From CAZDDB01 sp963843285 (GTDB lineage: Bacteria > Acidobacteriota > HRBIN11 > JAKEFK01): a stretch of DNA of 64,000 bases. The number at the start of each line of letters is the position of its first letter. The first letter of the stretch is position 1. A program made the position numbers and the translations under genes. The notes beneath the pieces are model-generated. The model saw only the letters and a list, made by a program, of their open reading frames with translations. It did not search any database and was not told where the DNA came from. The stretch covers positions 1-64,000 of the forward strand of contig CAWJJO010000020.1 of the NCBI GenBank assembly GCA_963843285.1. Direction: 5' to 3'. Below, in pieces: positions 36,011-43,987 of the stretch.

Positions 36011-36078
36011 ATTCACCCCACACACGCGTGAGATTGCAGAGAAGGAAAGAAACCATTTCTTTGCGCCGTGGGGTGAAT
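36011..36078. repeat. ATTCACCCCAC inverted repeat
   Basis: Arms ATTCACCCCAC (36011-36021) and GTGGGGTGAAT (36068-36078) enclose a 46-base loop. It begins two bases after a TAG stop codon, the same place in which GGATTTCACCGCAGAG units start after other genes. Confidence 0.7.
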
Positions 36079-36109
36079 TCATATGATACAATCGCGTGTT
36101 TAATCTTAT

Positions 36110-36706
36110 ATGTCTAGTGGCGCGATTGAACCTTATACCGGCCGAATCCTCTCAAAAATCGCGGACGTACTCGCCTTTTTTCGTCTCACTCCAAACGTTC
36201 TCACCGTCACCGGAGTTTTCCTCAACGCAGCCGTTGCTGTGGTGCTGTTGGAGGGCCATTTCTTTCTGGGCGGCTGGCTGTATCTTCTGGTCAGCATGAC
36301 CGATCTTCTGGATGGAATTCTTGCGCGCAAGAAGAACATGTCCACCCCGTTCGGCGCATTTCTTGATTCGGTGATGGATCGCTTTGGCGATGCCGTCATC
36401 TTCTTGGGTCTTTTGCTTCATTACGCCCTGATTCACAACATTCCGTGCGTGATCATCGTGACCTGCGCCCTATCGGGATCGTTGATCACGAGTTACACGC
36501 GGGCCCGCGCTGAATGTGTCATTCCCAAATGCAAGATCGGATTCATGGAAAGACCGGAACGCGTGATTCTCCTGGCGATCGGCCTGGTATTCAATCGCGT
36601 GCCGATTTGCTTGTTGCTCATGTCGATTGCCTCTTTCCTCATCATTCTGGACCGCATCATTTATACGCGACGCGAGCTGGAGAAGATGGAGGCTCAAAAA
36701 ATCTGA
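36110..36706 (+). CDS. CDP-alcohol phosphatidyltransferase
   Basis: 198 residues with about six helices. The CDP-alcohol signature D-G-x2-A-R-x8-G-x3-D-x3-D is complete: TDLLDGILARKKNMSTPFGA then FLDSVMDRFGD, which coordinates two metals. The enzyme joins a CDP-diacylglycerol (or CDP-sugar-alcohol) with an alcohol such as inositol phosphate or glycerol phosphate at the membrane. Length and spacing are close to phosphatidylinositol-phosphate synthases, but the alcohol cannot be named. Its TGA overlaps the kinase ATG (TGATG). Confidence 0.87.
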   Translation: MSSGAIEPYTGRILSKIADVLAFFRLTPNVLTVTGVFLNAAVAVVLLEGHFFLGGWLYLLVSMTDLLDGILARKKNMSTPFGAFLDSVMDRFGDAVIFLGLLLHYALIHNIPCVIIVTCALSGSLITSYTRARAECVIPKCKIGFMERPERVILLAIGLVFNRVPICLLLMSIASFLIILDRIIYTRRELEKMEAQKI

Positions 36707-37659
36707 TGGCAGTGGCGCTTTTTAAAGGGCAACAGATCGGAAAGTATGAAGTCATCGATTCACTCGGGACAGGCGGATTTGCGTCCGTCTATCTGGCCCG
36801 GGACCAGTGGATCAACAAAATGGTGGCACTCAAAATCCCGCATTATCAGAATTACGATCTCGAACATTTGCTCAAAGAGCCAAGACTGCTTGCGCGATTG
36901 AATCATCCCAACATCGTTGGAATTCTCTCGGCAGAAAAGGAAGGATCGTTGTTCTTTATTGTCATGGAATATGTCGAAGGAGAATCGATGGAAGAGCTGC
37001 TGGAGCGGGAAAAGACCCTTCCACACAAACTCGCCTGCAACTACATATTGCAAATTTGCGAAGCGCTGGAATGCGCGCACGGGCAACAAGTGCTGCACCG
37101 CGATCTTCGTCCGGCAAATATCCTCGTGTCCAGAACTGGAGTCTTGAAGGTCGGTGATTTTGGTGTTGCTGCGTTACTGGAAAAACTCCCCTACGCGAAG
37201 ACGGTAATCGGCACACCCCCTTATATGGCGCCTGAACACTTTCGCGGAAAGGCAGTATATGCAAGCGACGTCTATTCGGTTGGAATCATTCTCTACGAGA
37301 TGCTTACCGGGCAGCTTCCCTATTATGATGCAAACCCTGCAAAACTCGAGCAAATTATTATCGAAGGCAAATGCACACCGCCAAAATTGATCAACAAAGA
37401 AATTCCCCGCGATCTGAACAACATCATCTTGCGAACGATGGCGAAGGACATTGAGAACCGCTACGCTACTTGTTTTGAACTAGCGCAAGCTCTGCGTCAT
37501 TTTCTCGGTGGCTCGCAGGAAGTGACGGAGATGGCCGCGATTAAGAGTCGCATTCTGAACCGGCAGCAGACCCCTTCATTAAAGTGCTGGAACTGCGGTC
37601 GCCCGTTGCCCCGATATACAAAGGTCTGCCCGAAGTGCCATGTTAAAATAGAAGATTGA
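36706..37659 (+). CDS. Hanks-type Ser/Thr protein kinase with C-terminal zinc ribbon
   Basis: 317 residues. The kinase domain has GTGGFASVY, VALKIP (K43), E58, HRDLRPANIL (D133), DFG (D151) and the APE motif. R135 replaces the usual lysine of HRDLKPEN; the aspartate and asparagine are kept, so activity is likely. There is no membrane helix or sensor domain. The last 25 residues form a zinc ribbon, CWNCGRPLPRYTKVCPKC. It lies between a phospholipid synthase gene and a binding-protein gene with one-base overlaps on both sides, so all three are made together. Confidence 0.9.
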   Translation: MAVALFKGQQIGKYEVIDSLGTGGFASVYLARDQWINKMVALKIPHYQNYDLEHLLKEPRLLARLNHPNIVGILSAEKEGSLFFIVMEYVEGESMEELLEREKTLPHKLACNYILQICEALECAHGQQVLHRDLRPANILVSRTGVLKVGDFGVAALLEKLPYAKTVIGTPPYMAPEHFRGKAVYASDVYSVGIILYEMLTGQLPYYDANPAKLEQIIIEGKCTPPKLINKEIPRDLNNIILRTMAKDIENRYATCFELAQALRHFLGGSQEVTEMAAIKSRILNRQQTPSLKCWNCGRPLPRYTKVCPKCHVKIED

Positions 37660-38849
37660 TGAAAGGAAATTCAAATTTCAAAACGCAAAATGTAAAAATC
37701 AAAATCAGGATCCGTCATTTTGCATTTTTCACTTTGCATTTTGCCTTTTGCATTCTTTTCTTTGTGGCGTGTTCGAAGACTGAAAAAACGGCGGAGGAGA
37801 TTCGCATCGGTATATTCGGGAGCATGACCGGAACTACTGCGACGTTCGGTCAATCCACGCAAAAGGGCATCGAGATGGCGGTTGCGGAGGTCAATAGCGC
37901 CGGCGGAGTCCTGGGAAAGCAGATCCGCCTCTTCATTGAAGATGACCAGGGCAGACCGGAAGAAGCGCAAACAGTTGTCACCCGCTTGATCAATCGAGAC
38001 CGCGTAATTGCGATCATTGGAGAGACTGCATCATCCCGTAGTCTGGCCGCGGCACCGATCTGTCAACAGAGCGGAATTCCGATGGTCACTCCATCTTCAA
38101 CGAATCCAAAAGTCACTCAAGTCGGAGACTTCATTTTTCGCGTCTGTTTTATTGATTCTTTCCAGGGCTCCGTCATGGCAAAGTTTGCGGCAAAGACTCT
38201 CCATGTCTCGCGTGTTGGAATCCTGCGGGATATCAAAAACGAATATTCGATAGGGCTTGCTGACGTTTTCATCGAGAACTTCAAGAAACATGGCGGGAGT
38301 ATCACCGGTGATGTCAGCTATAGTGAAGGCGATACCGATTTCAGCGCGCAGCTCACATCGCTGAAATCCACGAATCCGGAGGCCATTTTTCTTCCGGGCT
38401 ATTACACGGAAGTCGGGCTGATCGCCATTCAAACAAGAAAACTCGGGATTACAGTGCCTCTTTTTGGTGGAGATGGATGGGAATCACCCAAGCTCATTGA
38501 AATCGGAGGAGCTGCGTTAAATGGCTGTTACTATTCGAATCACTATTCGCAGAATGATCCGGCGCCGGAAGTCCGGAATTTTGTCAAAGGATACCGAACC
38601 CGTTACAACGAAGCGCCGGATGCCGTGGGCGCTCTTTCTTACGATGCGGCAAAGATCCTGATGGATGCAATGCGACGCGCAGGATCCGTAGAACCAACGG
38701 CAATCCGCAATGCATTGAGGCAGACCAAAGCATTCGCCGGCGCCACGGGCAGCATCACGATCGATTCCAACCGCAATGCTGTAAAACCCGCAGTCGTACT
38801 CCGTGTCCAGGACGGCAAATTGCAATACGTGGAAACCGTCGCGCCGTGA
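37659..38849 (+). CDS. Branched-chain amino-acid-type substrate-binding lipoprotein
   Basis: 396 residues; the ATG at 37659 overlaps the kinase stop. The mature part is a periplasmic-binding-protein fold of the LivJ type: IRIGIFGSMTGTTATFGQST, GIEMAVAEVNSAGGVLGK, the SSTNP loop, and GALSYDAAKILMDAM. A lipobox ends in FFVAC (near residue 28). The whole N-terminal signal is coded by an A/T-rich hairpin repeat (37665-37755), which is odd. No permease or ATPase gene is adjacent. In this operon it may report a ligand to the cell surface, or serve a transporter encoded elsewhere. Confidence 0.85.
   Translation: MKGNSNFKTQNVKIKIRIRHFAFFTLHFAFCILFFVACSKTEKTAEEIRIGIFGSMTGTTATFGQSTQKGIEMAVAEVNSAGGVLGKQIRLFIEDDQGRPEEAQTVVTRLINRDRVIAIIGETASSRSLAAAPICQQSGIPMVTPSSTNPKVTQVGDFIFRVCFIDSFQGSVMAKFAAKTLHVSRVGILRDIKNEYSIGLADVFIENFKKHGGSITGDVSYSEGDTDFSAQLTSLKSTNPEAIFLPGYYTEVGLIAIQTRKLGITVPLFGGDGWESPKLIEIGGAALNGCYYSNHYSQNDPAPEVRNFVKGYRTRYNEAPDAVGALSYDAAKILMDAMRRAGSVEPTAIRNALRQTKAFAGATGSITIDSNRNAVKPAVVLRVQDGKLQYVETVAP
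37665..37755. repeat. A/T-rich inverted repeat inside a coding start
   Basis: The left arm (TTCAAATTTCAAAACGCAAA...) and the right arm (CATTTTGCATTTTTCAC...) are imperfect reverse complements around GGATCC. It has the same build as the intergenic unit at 51605-51745, but here it encodes the lipoprotein signal peptide. Confidence 0.7.
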
Positions 38850-38857
38850 AGGAATTT

Positions 38858-39153
38858 ACCACGGAGGTCACGGAGATCACAGAGTGACGCCAGCAAACAC
38901 GTAGGTCAGATTAGGTGATTGGGTACGTCTTTTCTGGATTGTTGTTCAACTGCCGCCTTGGCGGCAGCTTCTGAAAAATTCTGAAAAAGAAAAAACGTTT
39001 GTCTGCACGATTCCTGACTGAGGCAGTGTTCCTGATTTTTCTTTTTCAGAATTTTTCAGAAGACAACGATCTAGAAAACAGGTTCCAAAGACAGAGTTCC
39101 TTCTTCGTATCCATCGATCACGCTCCGTGTTCTCCGTGACCTCCGTGGTGAAA
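38858..39153. repeat. Modular composite repeat, copy D (nested)
   Basis: Outer arms TTACCACGGAGGTCACGGAG and CTCCGTGACCTCCGTGGTGAA enclose a small GCCGCCTTGGCGGC hairpin and a perfect 27-base hairpin, arms 38968-38994 and 39036-39062 (key part TTCTGAAAAAGAAAAA), around 41 unique bases. It fills most of the 326-base gap between the binding-protein gene and the Mpo1-like gene. Its flanks differ from copies A-C, its plan is the same. Confidence 0.82.
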
Positions 39154-39175
39154 TTCATTTCGCGACATGGGATAC

Positions 39176-39640
39176 TCACAATAGTCGTTGTCGGGTGAGG
39201 ACAACTGATCGAAAGTGGAATACTTCGTTGATCAGGAAGATCGGGCCGACGAGAAGGTGTACAAGATTCTTCATGAACGCGGGTGATTTTTTCTCGTACA
39301 CCGCGTGACCGATCGATTGAAATATCCAGCCGATCACAAACGCAGCCAGACTGATCCTCGCATCCCATGACATCCTGCCTAACACATCAGAAAGAACCGA
39401 GGCGATCAGCATAGAAACCGCGAAACGAAGATCGAGCGTGAAATAATAAATCACGGCTAAAACAATCACGATTTCAGCCGCAGTAACAACCCCAAACTGC
39501 GTTTGCCGGATGGGAAGCAACAGAAGCAGCGCAAGAATCCCGTACATGATGAGCGGAATACCAACAAAGTGACAGGCAATGTTTCCACGGGTTGTGTGAT
39601 ACGCAGCGTAGTCTGACAACAACTCATCAACGCGCGTCAT
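39176..39640 (-). CDS. Mpo1-like (DUF962) membrane protein
   Basis: 154 residues with four helices. The DUF962 marks are YAAYHTTRGNIACHFVGIPL, with histidines that may bind metal, and WIFQSIGHAVYEKKSPA. Yeast Mpo1 is an iron-dependent dioxygenase that shortens 2-hydroxy fatty acids; the same chemistry is possible but untested here. It is followed by the purQ stop region of the next operon, not overlapping. Confidence 0.85.
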   Translation of the reverse strand: MTRVDELLSDYAAYHTTRGNIACHFVGIPLIMYGILALLLLLPIRQTQFGVVTAAEIVIVLAVIYYFTLDLRFAVSMLIASVLSDVLGRMSWDARISLAAFVIGWIFQSIGHAVYEKKSPAFMKNLVHLLVGPIFLINEVFHFRSVVLTRQRLL

Positions 39641-39676
39641 TTTCTTTGCGTTCTTTGCGTCTTTGCGAGAAATCCT

Positions 39677-40387
39677 CTACGCTACGGAAGCCTGGGTCTT
39701 GACCAGTGAATGGATGAGGGATTCCAGCAACAGACGTCCATCGGCGCCGCCCAGCACTTCTTCCGCTGCCCGTTCCGGATGGGGCATCATCCCGAAAACA
39801 TTCCGCTCCCGGTTGCAAACTCCGGCGATATTGTACAGCGATCCGTTGGGATTGGCTTCGGACAGAATCAACCCATCCGGAGTCGAATACCGGAACAGGA
39901 TCCGGTCCTCATCAATCAGCTCATTCAATGTAGTATGATCTACATAGTAGTTCCCGTCTCCGTGCGCGATCGGCATCTGCAGAATCTGTCCTTGCCGGAG
40001 GAAGGAAGTTAACGCGCACCGGGTTGTTTCCACTCGCAAATGGACCTGGATACAGCGGAATTGCAGACAAGCATTTTTCATCAACGCGCCCGGAAGCATT
40101 CCCGCTTCGCACAAAATCTGAAATCCATTGCAGATCCCGAATACTGGGCCTCCCTCCCGAGCAAAACGCTCCACGGCGCCCATGATCGGAGAAAACCGCG
40201 CCATGACTCCCGTGCGCAGGTAGTCGCCATAAGCGAATCCTCCGGGCAGGATCACCAGGTCGCAATTGCCCAGCGATGTTTCCTTGTGCCAGATCAGCTC
40301 GACATCCTGCTTCAGGATGGTGCGGAACACATGGTCCGTATCGTGATCACAATTCGAACCGGGAAACACAACCACTTTAACTTTCAT
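39677..40387 (-). CDS. purQ: Phosphoribosylformylglycinamidine synthase, glutaminase subunit
   Basis: 236 residues, a class I glutamine amidotransferase. FPGSNCDHD opens the protein, the nucleophile C86 lies in FGICNGFQIL, and MMPHPERAAEE carries the catalytic His and Glu. MPIAHGDGNYYVD is a PurQ mark. It hands ammonia to PurL in purine synthesis step 4. It overlaps purS by four bases; PurL is not in the window. Confidence 0.95.
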   Translation of the reverse strand: MKVKVVVFPGSNCDHDTDHVFRTILKQDVELIWHKETSLGNCDLVILPGGFAYGDYLRTGVMARFSPIMGAVERFAREGGPVFGICNGFQILCEAGMLPGALMKNACLQFRCIQVHLRVETTRCALTSFLRQGQILQMPIAHGDGNYYVDHTTLNELIDEDRILFRYSTPDGLILSEANPNGSLYNIAGVCNRERNVFGMMPHPERAAEEVLGGADGRLLLESLIHSLVKTQASVA

Positions 40388-40632
40388 GATTCCTCTCCGT
40401 ATTCGATCACAAACTCTTCGATGATCGGATTTGCAAGCACCTTGCGCGCAATCTCTTCCAGGATCGCATCCGCTTCCGGACGGCCGGTGTTTTGCAAATC
40501 AAGATCAAACACTTTCCCCTGCCGAACAGACGAAACGGCGGTGTAACCCATGTGATGCAGGCTCTGCCAGATCGCTTCTCCCTGTGGATCATGGACGGTT
40601 TGCTTCAAGCGGACAATGATTTTGGCTTTCAT
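40384..40632 (-). CDS. purS: Phosphoribosylformylglycinamidine synthase subunit PurS
   Basis: 82 residues from the ATG at 40632 with AAGGAAAA before it. The fold-defining strand KAKIIVRLKQTVHDPQGEAI and VRQGKVFDLDL match PurS, which bridges PurQ and the small type of PurL. So this organism uses the three-part enzyme. The start lies next to a GTAGGGGCGACC palindrome that separates it from the MBL gene. Confidence 0.93.
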   Translation of the reverse strand: MKAKIIVRLKQTVHDPQGEAIWQSLHHMGYTAVSSVRQGKVFDLDLQNTGRPEADAILEEIARKVLANPIIEEFVIEYGEES

Positions 40633-40645
40633 GCACTTTTCCTTG

Positions 40646-40671
40646 CGGGCGACCACAAGGGTCGCCCCTAC
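40646..40671. repeat. GTAGGGGCGACC palindromic repeat between MBL gene and purS
   Basis: On the minus strand GTAGGGGCGACCCTTGTGGTCGCCC. The TAG of its first four bases is the stop codon of the MBL gene (GAT TTG TAG). Confidence 0.88.
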
Positions 40672-41435
40672 AAATCCAGTATATCGCTGATTTCATCCTG
40701 CATCGAAAGATGGACTTCCGTTTGCCGGCTGTTTTTTTCCAGAGCTTTGACCGCAGAAACATAGGCAAGCTGAGGATGATTGTTTTGCCTGCTGAGATGA
40801 ATCAGCATTATTTTCCTTCCCGTGCCGTCGAAATGCTGACCAAAGAAAAATGCGAGAGCCTCATTTGACAAATGTCCGAGATTGCTCATGACCCTTTGTT
40901 TCAGGGACCAGGGATACGGGCCCATTCGTAGCATTTCTGTATCATGATTGGATTCAATCACCAGAGCATCTGCCTTCGCCATTCTGTCCCGCACCGCTTC
41001 CGGCAAATAACCGATATCGGTGACAACACAGACGCGCGAGCCGCCCGCGCGAAGCGAAAAGGCCAGCGGATCCACGCTGTCGTGCGGAATAGAAAACGGC
41101 GTGACTGTGATCGATCCGATCTGCACTGGCACATCTGCGGCGATCGGCAAATGCCGTACCTGCTGCAGCTCAGCCCCCGCATAGTCGAGCGCGCGTGGCG
41201 AAATGTAAACGGGAAGATTCCATTTTCGCGCCAGAGGCTCGGCGCCTTCCACATGATCGTGATGCTCATGCGAGATCAGGATGCCGGTCAATGTCGATGG
41301 ATCGATCCCGATCTTGCCAAGACGCTCGGTCAGATCCTTGATGCGCAAGCCGGCGTCAATCAAAAGACGGGTCGAACCGTCTTCCACAAACGTCGCGTTG
41401 CCGCCGCTTCCGCTGCCCAGAACGCAAATCCGCAT
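40668..41435 (-). CDS. MBL-fold hydrolase of the WalJ/YycJ type
   Basis: 255 residues. The metal-binding motif is HEHHDH (H56-H61) in LISHEHHDHVEG; IPHDSVDP, TDIGYLP, ESNHDTEML and HLSRQNN add the other ligands. The start ICVLGSGSGGNATFVE is typical for YycJ-like proteins, in which exonuclease activity has been shown for some members. Its stop is formed by a repeat. It lies between an M16 peptidase and purS in one direction with gaps of 12 and 35 bases. Confidence 0.88.
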   Translation of the reverse strand: MRICVLGSGSGGNATFVEDGSTRLLIDAGLRIKDLTERLGKIGIDPSTLTGILISHEHHDHVEGAEPLARKWNLPVYISPRALDYAGAELQQVRHLPIAADVPVQIGSITVTPFSIPHDSVDPLAFSLRAGGSRVCVVTDIGYLPEAVRDRMAKADALVIESNHDTEMLRMGPYPWSLKQRVMSNLGHLSNEALAFFFGQHFDGTGRKIMLIHLSRQNNHPQLAYVSAVKALEKNSRQTEVHLSMQDEISDILDL

Positions 41436-41447
41436 TCAGCCACCCTG

Positions 41448-42725
41448 CTAATGCATTAGAAAGTCTTCGGTGCGAAAATCAAACTGCTCCAGGTCCCCAA
41501 CTACAACAATCCCATAATTTGAATGTTGAAACAACTCCATCGCCACATGCTGTACATCTTCCACAGTTACTTTCGAAATTTCGGCAAGGACTTCTTCCGC
41601 CGTAACCTGGCGGTCATGATACATGTCATTTTTCGCCAGATTGAACATTCTCGTGGAAGAACTCTCTAAACTCAACATGAGACTGCCCTTCAAATGGTTC
41701 TTCGCATTCTCCAATTCTTCAGATGTCACCGGTTCGAGGACAAGAAGCCGGCATTCCTGAAGGATCAGCTCCGCCGCTGTTTTTACTGTATCGCGTCCCG
41801 TTCCGGCATAGATGCTCACATATCCCGTATCCTGAAACGCGTTCAGCGAAGAGAAAACTGAGTAGCAAAGCCCACGCTCTTCCCGGAGTTTCTGAAACAA
41901 TCGAGAGCTCATGCTGCCGCCCAGAATCACGTTCATCACTCCCGCGGCATAGCGCTGCGGATGATTGACCGAATAGCCCATCATCCCGATACAAAGATGT
42001 GCTTGCTCGAGATCTTTTTTCGGGCGAAACAAGACAAGAGGCTGCGGGTTTAGAGGTGGAAGCTGAAGCGGCGCCGGCGCAACAGTGGGCTTCAGAGGAA
42101 AGTATTTACGAATCGATTCCACCAGTTCATCGTGATCGATTTTACCCGCCGCAGACAGGACCATGTTCGGGGGAATGTAATTGCTGGAAAAGCACTTGCG
42201 CAGTTGTATCTGATCCGTGGAATTGACCGTATCCAGGGTCCCGAGGATTGGCCGTCCCAGAGGATGTCCGGACCAGTAATTTTCCAGGAAGAGCTCATGA
42301 ACCAGATCACCCGGGTTATCTTCCACCATCTTGATTTCTTCCAGAATCACCTTTCGTTCGCGATCGATATCTTCCGGTTCAAATTGAGGATGGATCAGGA
42401 TATCCGAAAACAAATCGAGGATGACCGGAAGATGTTCATCCAGCATTTTGGCATAAAAGCACGTGTTCTCTTTACTCGTAAATGCGTCGGTATATCCTCC
42501 GATGGAATCGATAATCTTCGCAATTTCGTAGGCATCCCGCCGTTCTGTGCGTTTGAAGAGCATGTGCTCAATAAAATGATAAATCCCAGCGTCTTCAACC
42601 GATTCGTCCTGCGATCCTTTCTTGAGCCAGATGCCCAGCGAGATCGAATGCAAATGATCGATCTTTTCGGTCAGAATTGTCAGACCGTTTTCCAGAACGC
42701 TTTTCTTGATTGCCGAATCGGCCAT
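41448..42725 (-). CDS. M16-family zinc peptidase (processing-peptidase type)
   Basis: 425 residues with both M16 half-domains. The inverted zinc motif H50-F-I-E53-H54 is followed by the ligand in GGYTDAFTSKENTCFYAK (E of KEN region). YIPPNMVLSAAGKIDHDEL and GGSMSSRLFQKLREERGLCYSV are shared with mitochondrial processing peptidase and bacterial PqqL-like enzymes. There is no signal peptide, so it acts in the cytoplasm. It leads a run of M16, MBL, purS and purQ. Confidence 0.92.
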   Translation of the reverse strand: MADSAIKKSVLENGLTILTEKIDHLHSISLGIWLKKGSQDESVEDAGIYHFIEHMLFKRTERRDAYEIAKIIDSIGGYTDAFTSKENTCFYAKMLDEHLPVILDLFSDILIHPQFEPEDIDRERKVILEEIKMVEDNPGDLVHELFLENYWSGHPLGRPILGTLDTVNSTDQIQLRKCFSSNYIPPNMVLSAAGKIDHDELVESIRKYFPLKPTVAPAPLQLPPLNPQPLVLFRPKKDLEQAHLCIGMMGYSVNHPQRYAAGVMNVILGGSMSSRLFQKLREERGLCYSVFSSLNAFQDTGYVSIYAGTGRDTVKTAAELILQECRLLVLEPVTSEELENAKNHLKGSLMLSLESSSTRMFNLAKNDMYHDRQVTAEEVLAEISKVTVEDVQHVAMELFQHSNYGIVVVGDLEQFDFRTEDFLMH

Positions 42726-43114
42726 GAATACACCTTCGCCCTTACTCAGAAGAATCTGTCAGAAAACACACCCGATAGAACCATTCCCCAGTGACATCAA
42801 ATCATATCATATTCGAGTGACAACCAGTCGGCCATACTGATTTTGCTGGGGACGGTGTGGGCGATGCCCGAAGGGACGCCTCTGCAGGCTGCACCGTAAG
42901 ACGGCAACGCAAATGACGGCCAGTTTACTCCCGACGGTTTTGAAGCCAACGATGGTTTTGGACAACCGTTCAGGTTTAACGACCCGCGTACCATCCGTCT
43001 GGGAATACGGTACACGTTCTAGCGATAAAGAAAAATTCCGCAATTCTCGGGACAATATGTAACCAAATGGTTACATATTTTGCTTGCGGCATGCGAGACG
43101 CCTGCGCTCCATAG
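42726..43114. other. Gene-free stretch of 389 bases
   Basis: Between the M16 start and the LolB-like lipoprotein stop. I see a perfect palindrome at 43054-43079 and, near 43085-43110, a GCATGCGAGACGCCTGCGCTCC piece that resembles the hairpin at 23020-23070. An open frame at 42807-43055 shows no known family and no ribosome site. Nothing else can be supported. Confidence 0.55.
43054..43079. promoter_or_regulatory. Perfect 26-base palindrome, operator-like
   Basis: AATATGTAACCA, two bases AA, TGGTTACATATT. Twelve-base arms with a two-base centre fit a dimeric repressor site better than an RNA hairpin, since the loop would be too short. It is seen once in the window. No start codon of a sure gene lies close behind it. 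Confidence 0.55.
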
Positions 43115-43987
43115 CTACTGCAGCAGCAGGGGTTTGCCGTGGTACATATCGCGAAGGGAGAGTCGATGCGCATCGGCCGGCAGTTTGAGATCAAACATGT
43201 CTGCAGTGGCAGGTTCGTCACGGGGAATCCACTTGTCGATCTGCATTTCCAACTTGATATGACTCGCAGAAACTTCAAACCGGATGCGCGCAGGTAGCGA
43301 TCGGTTATCCATCGTCCGGTAACGATCATAGCGGACCTGAACGGGCCTGCTTTCCGCCGGAGCCAGCGAGATCAGTGAGATTTGCTCCTGCATCGTCAGG
43401 TCTGCCTCAAAGCCGGATCGCGAAAGTACCCACACATTTCGCGCTGTCCCATCCAGCTTCCACTTTGGAAAGTTCAAACCCAGGCCTGCCAGCAGGAACA
43501 ACAGATCATCCGGCAAAATCGCGAGACCTGTAACTGCATTTAGATTCTCGGGAGTGGATGGCTCCTTGATGTAATTCTTGTCATCTGTCCACAAGATGGA
43601 AAACTCAGCGGGATTCAGACTGACGGAATTGATCAGATGCCCATCGGGACCTGTAATTTCCAGATACACCATTTTCCCGGGATCCAGGAGGATGTTCAGC
43701 TTGGAGTGGGCGGTTTTGCCCGAAACGGTCGCGGAGAGACGTCCATAAATTTCGATCACTCCGGTCGGCAGTGTTTTTTGACGAAGCGACACGAATTCCG
43801 GATATTCCGGAAGAGGCGCCATCTGTCTCGCGCATCCCGCAATCAGCACAGCGTAGAGCAGAAAGGCAACGACCTTGGACCTTGGACCTTGGACTTTGGA
43901 CCTTGGACTTTGGACCTTGGACTTATTACTGCAGTCTGTTGCGCGTGTCGTCGATTTTTTTCTTGAGAAACTCGGGATCGATTTCAT
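43115..43987 (-). CDS. LolB/DUF4292-like lipoprotein with repeat-coded N-terminus
   Basis: Up to 290 residues. The mature part after the lipobox (FLLYAVLIAGC) is a LolB-like half-barrel: RLSATVSGKTAHSKLNILL, MVYLEITGPDGHLI, AGLGLNFPKW. The only in-frame ATG (43987) lies inside the TPR gene and adds a long basic leader, NKSKVQSPRSKVQGPRSK, coded by the tandem heptamer array. No normal start codon exists between the array and the lipobox, so either this long leader is used or a start such as CTG is. The gene follows the TPR gene in the same direction and overlaps it. Probably outer-membrane bound. Confidence 0.72.
   Translation of the reverse strand: MKSIPSFSRKKSTTRATDCSNKSKVQSPRSKVQGPRSKVVAFLLYAVLIAGCARQMAPLPEYPEFVSLRQKTLPTGVIEIYGRLSATVSGKTAHSKLNILLDPGKMVYLEITGPDGHLINSVSLNPAEFSILWTDDKNYIKEPSTPENLNAVTGLAILPDDLLFLLAGLGLNFPKWKLDGTARNVWVLSRSGFEADLTMQEQISLISLAPAESRPVQVRYDRYRTMDNRSLPARIRFEVSASHIKLEMQIDKWIPRDEPATADMFDLKLPADAHRLSLRDMYHGKPLLLQ
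43871..43924. repeat. Tandem heptamer array, array 2 (in coding sequence)
   Basis: Seven to eight units of GGACCTT/GGACTTT lie in the first codons of the LolB-like gene, right after the TPR stop codon (TAATAAGTCCAAGG on the minus strand). Read as protein they give S-K-V-Q-(S/G)-P-(R/K). Confidence 0.9.

Noticed and set aside
38858..39153. Possible tRNA or structured RNA gene
   Set aside because: The folds are explained by nested inverted repeats; no tRNA cloverleaf or anticodon arm could be drawn.
42807..43055. 82-codon open frame in the gene-poor stretch
   Set aside because: No ribosome site, no known family; composition looks like read-through of non-coding DNA.
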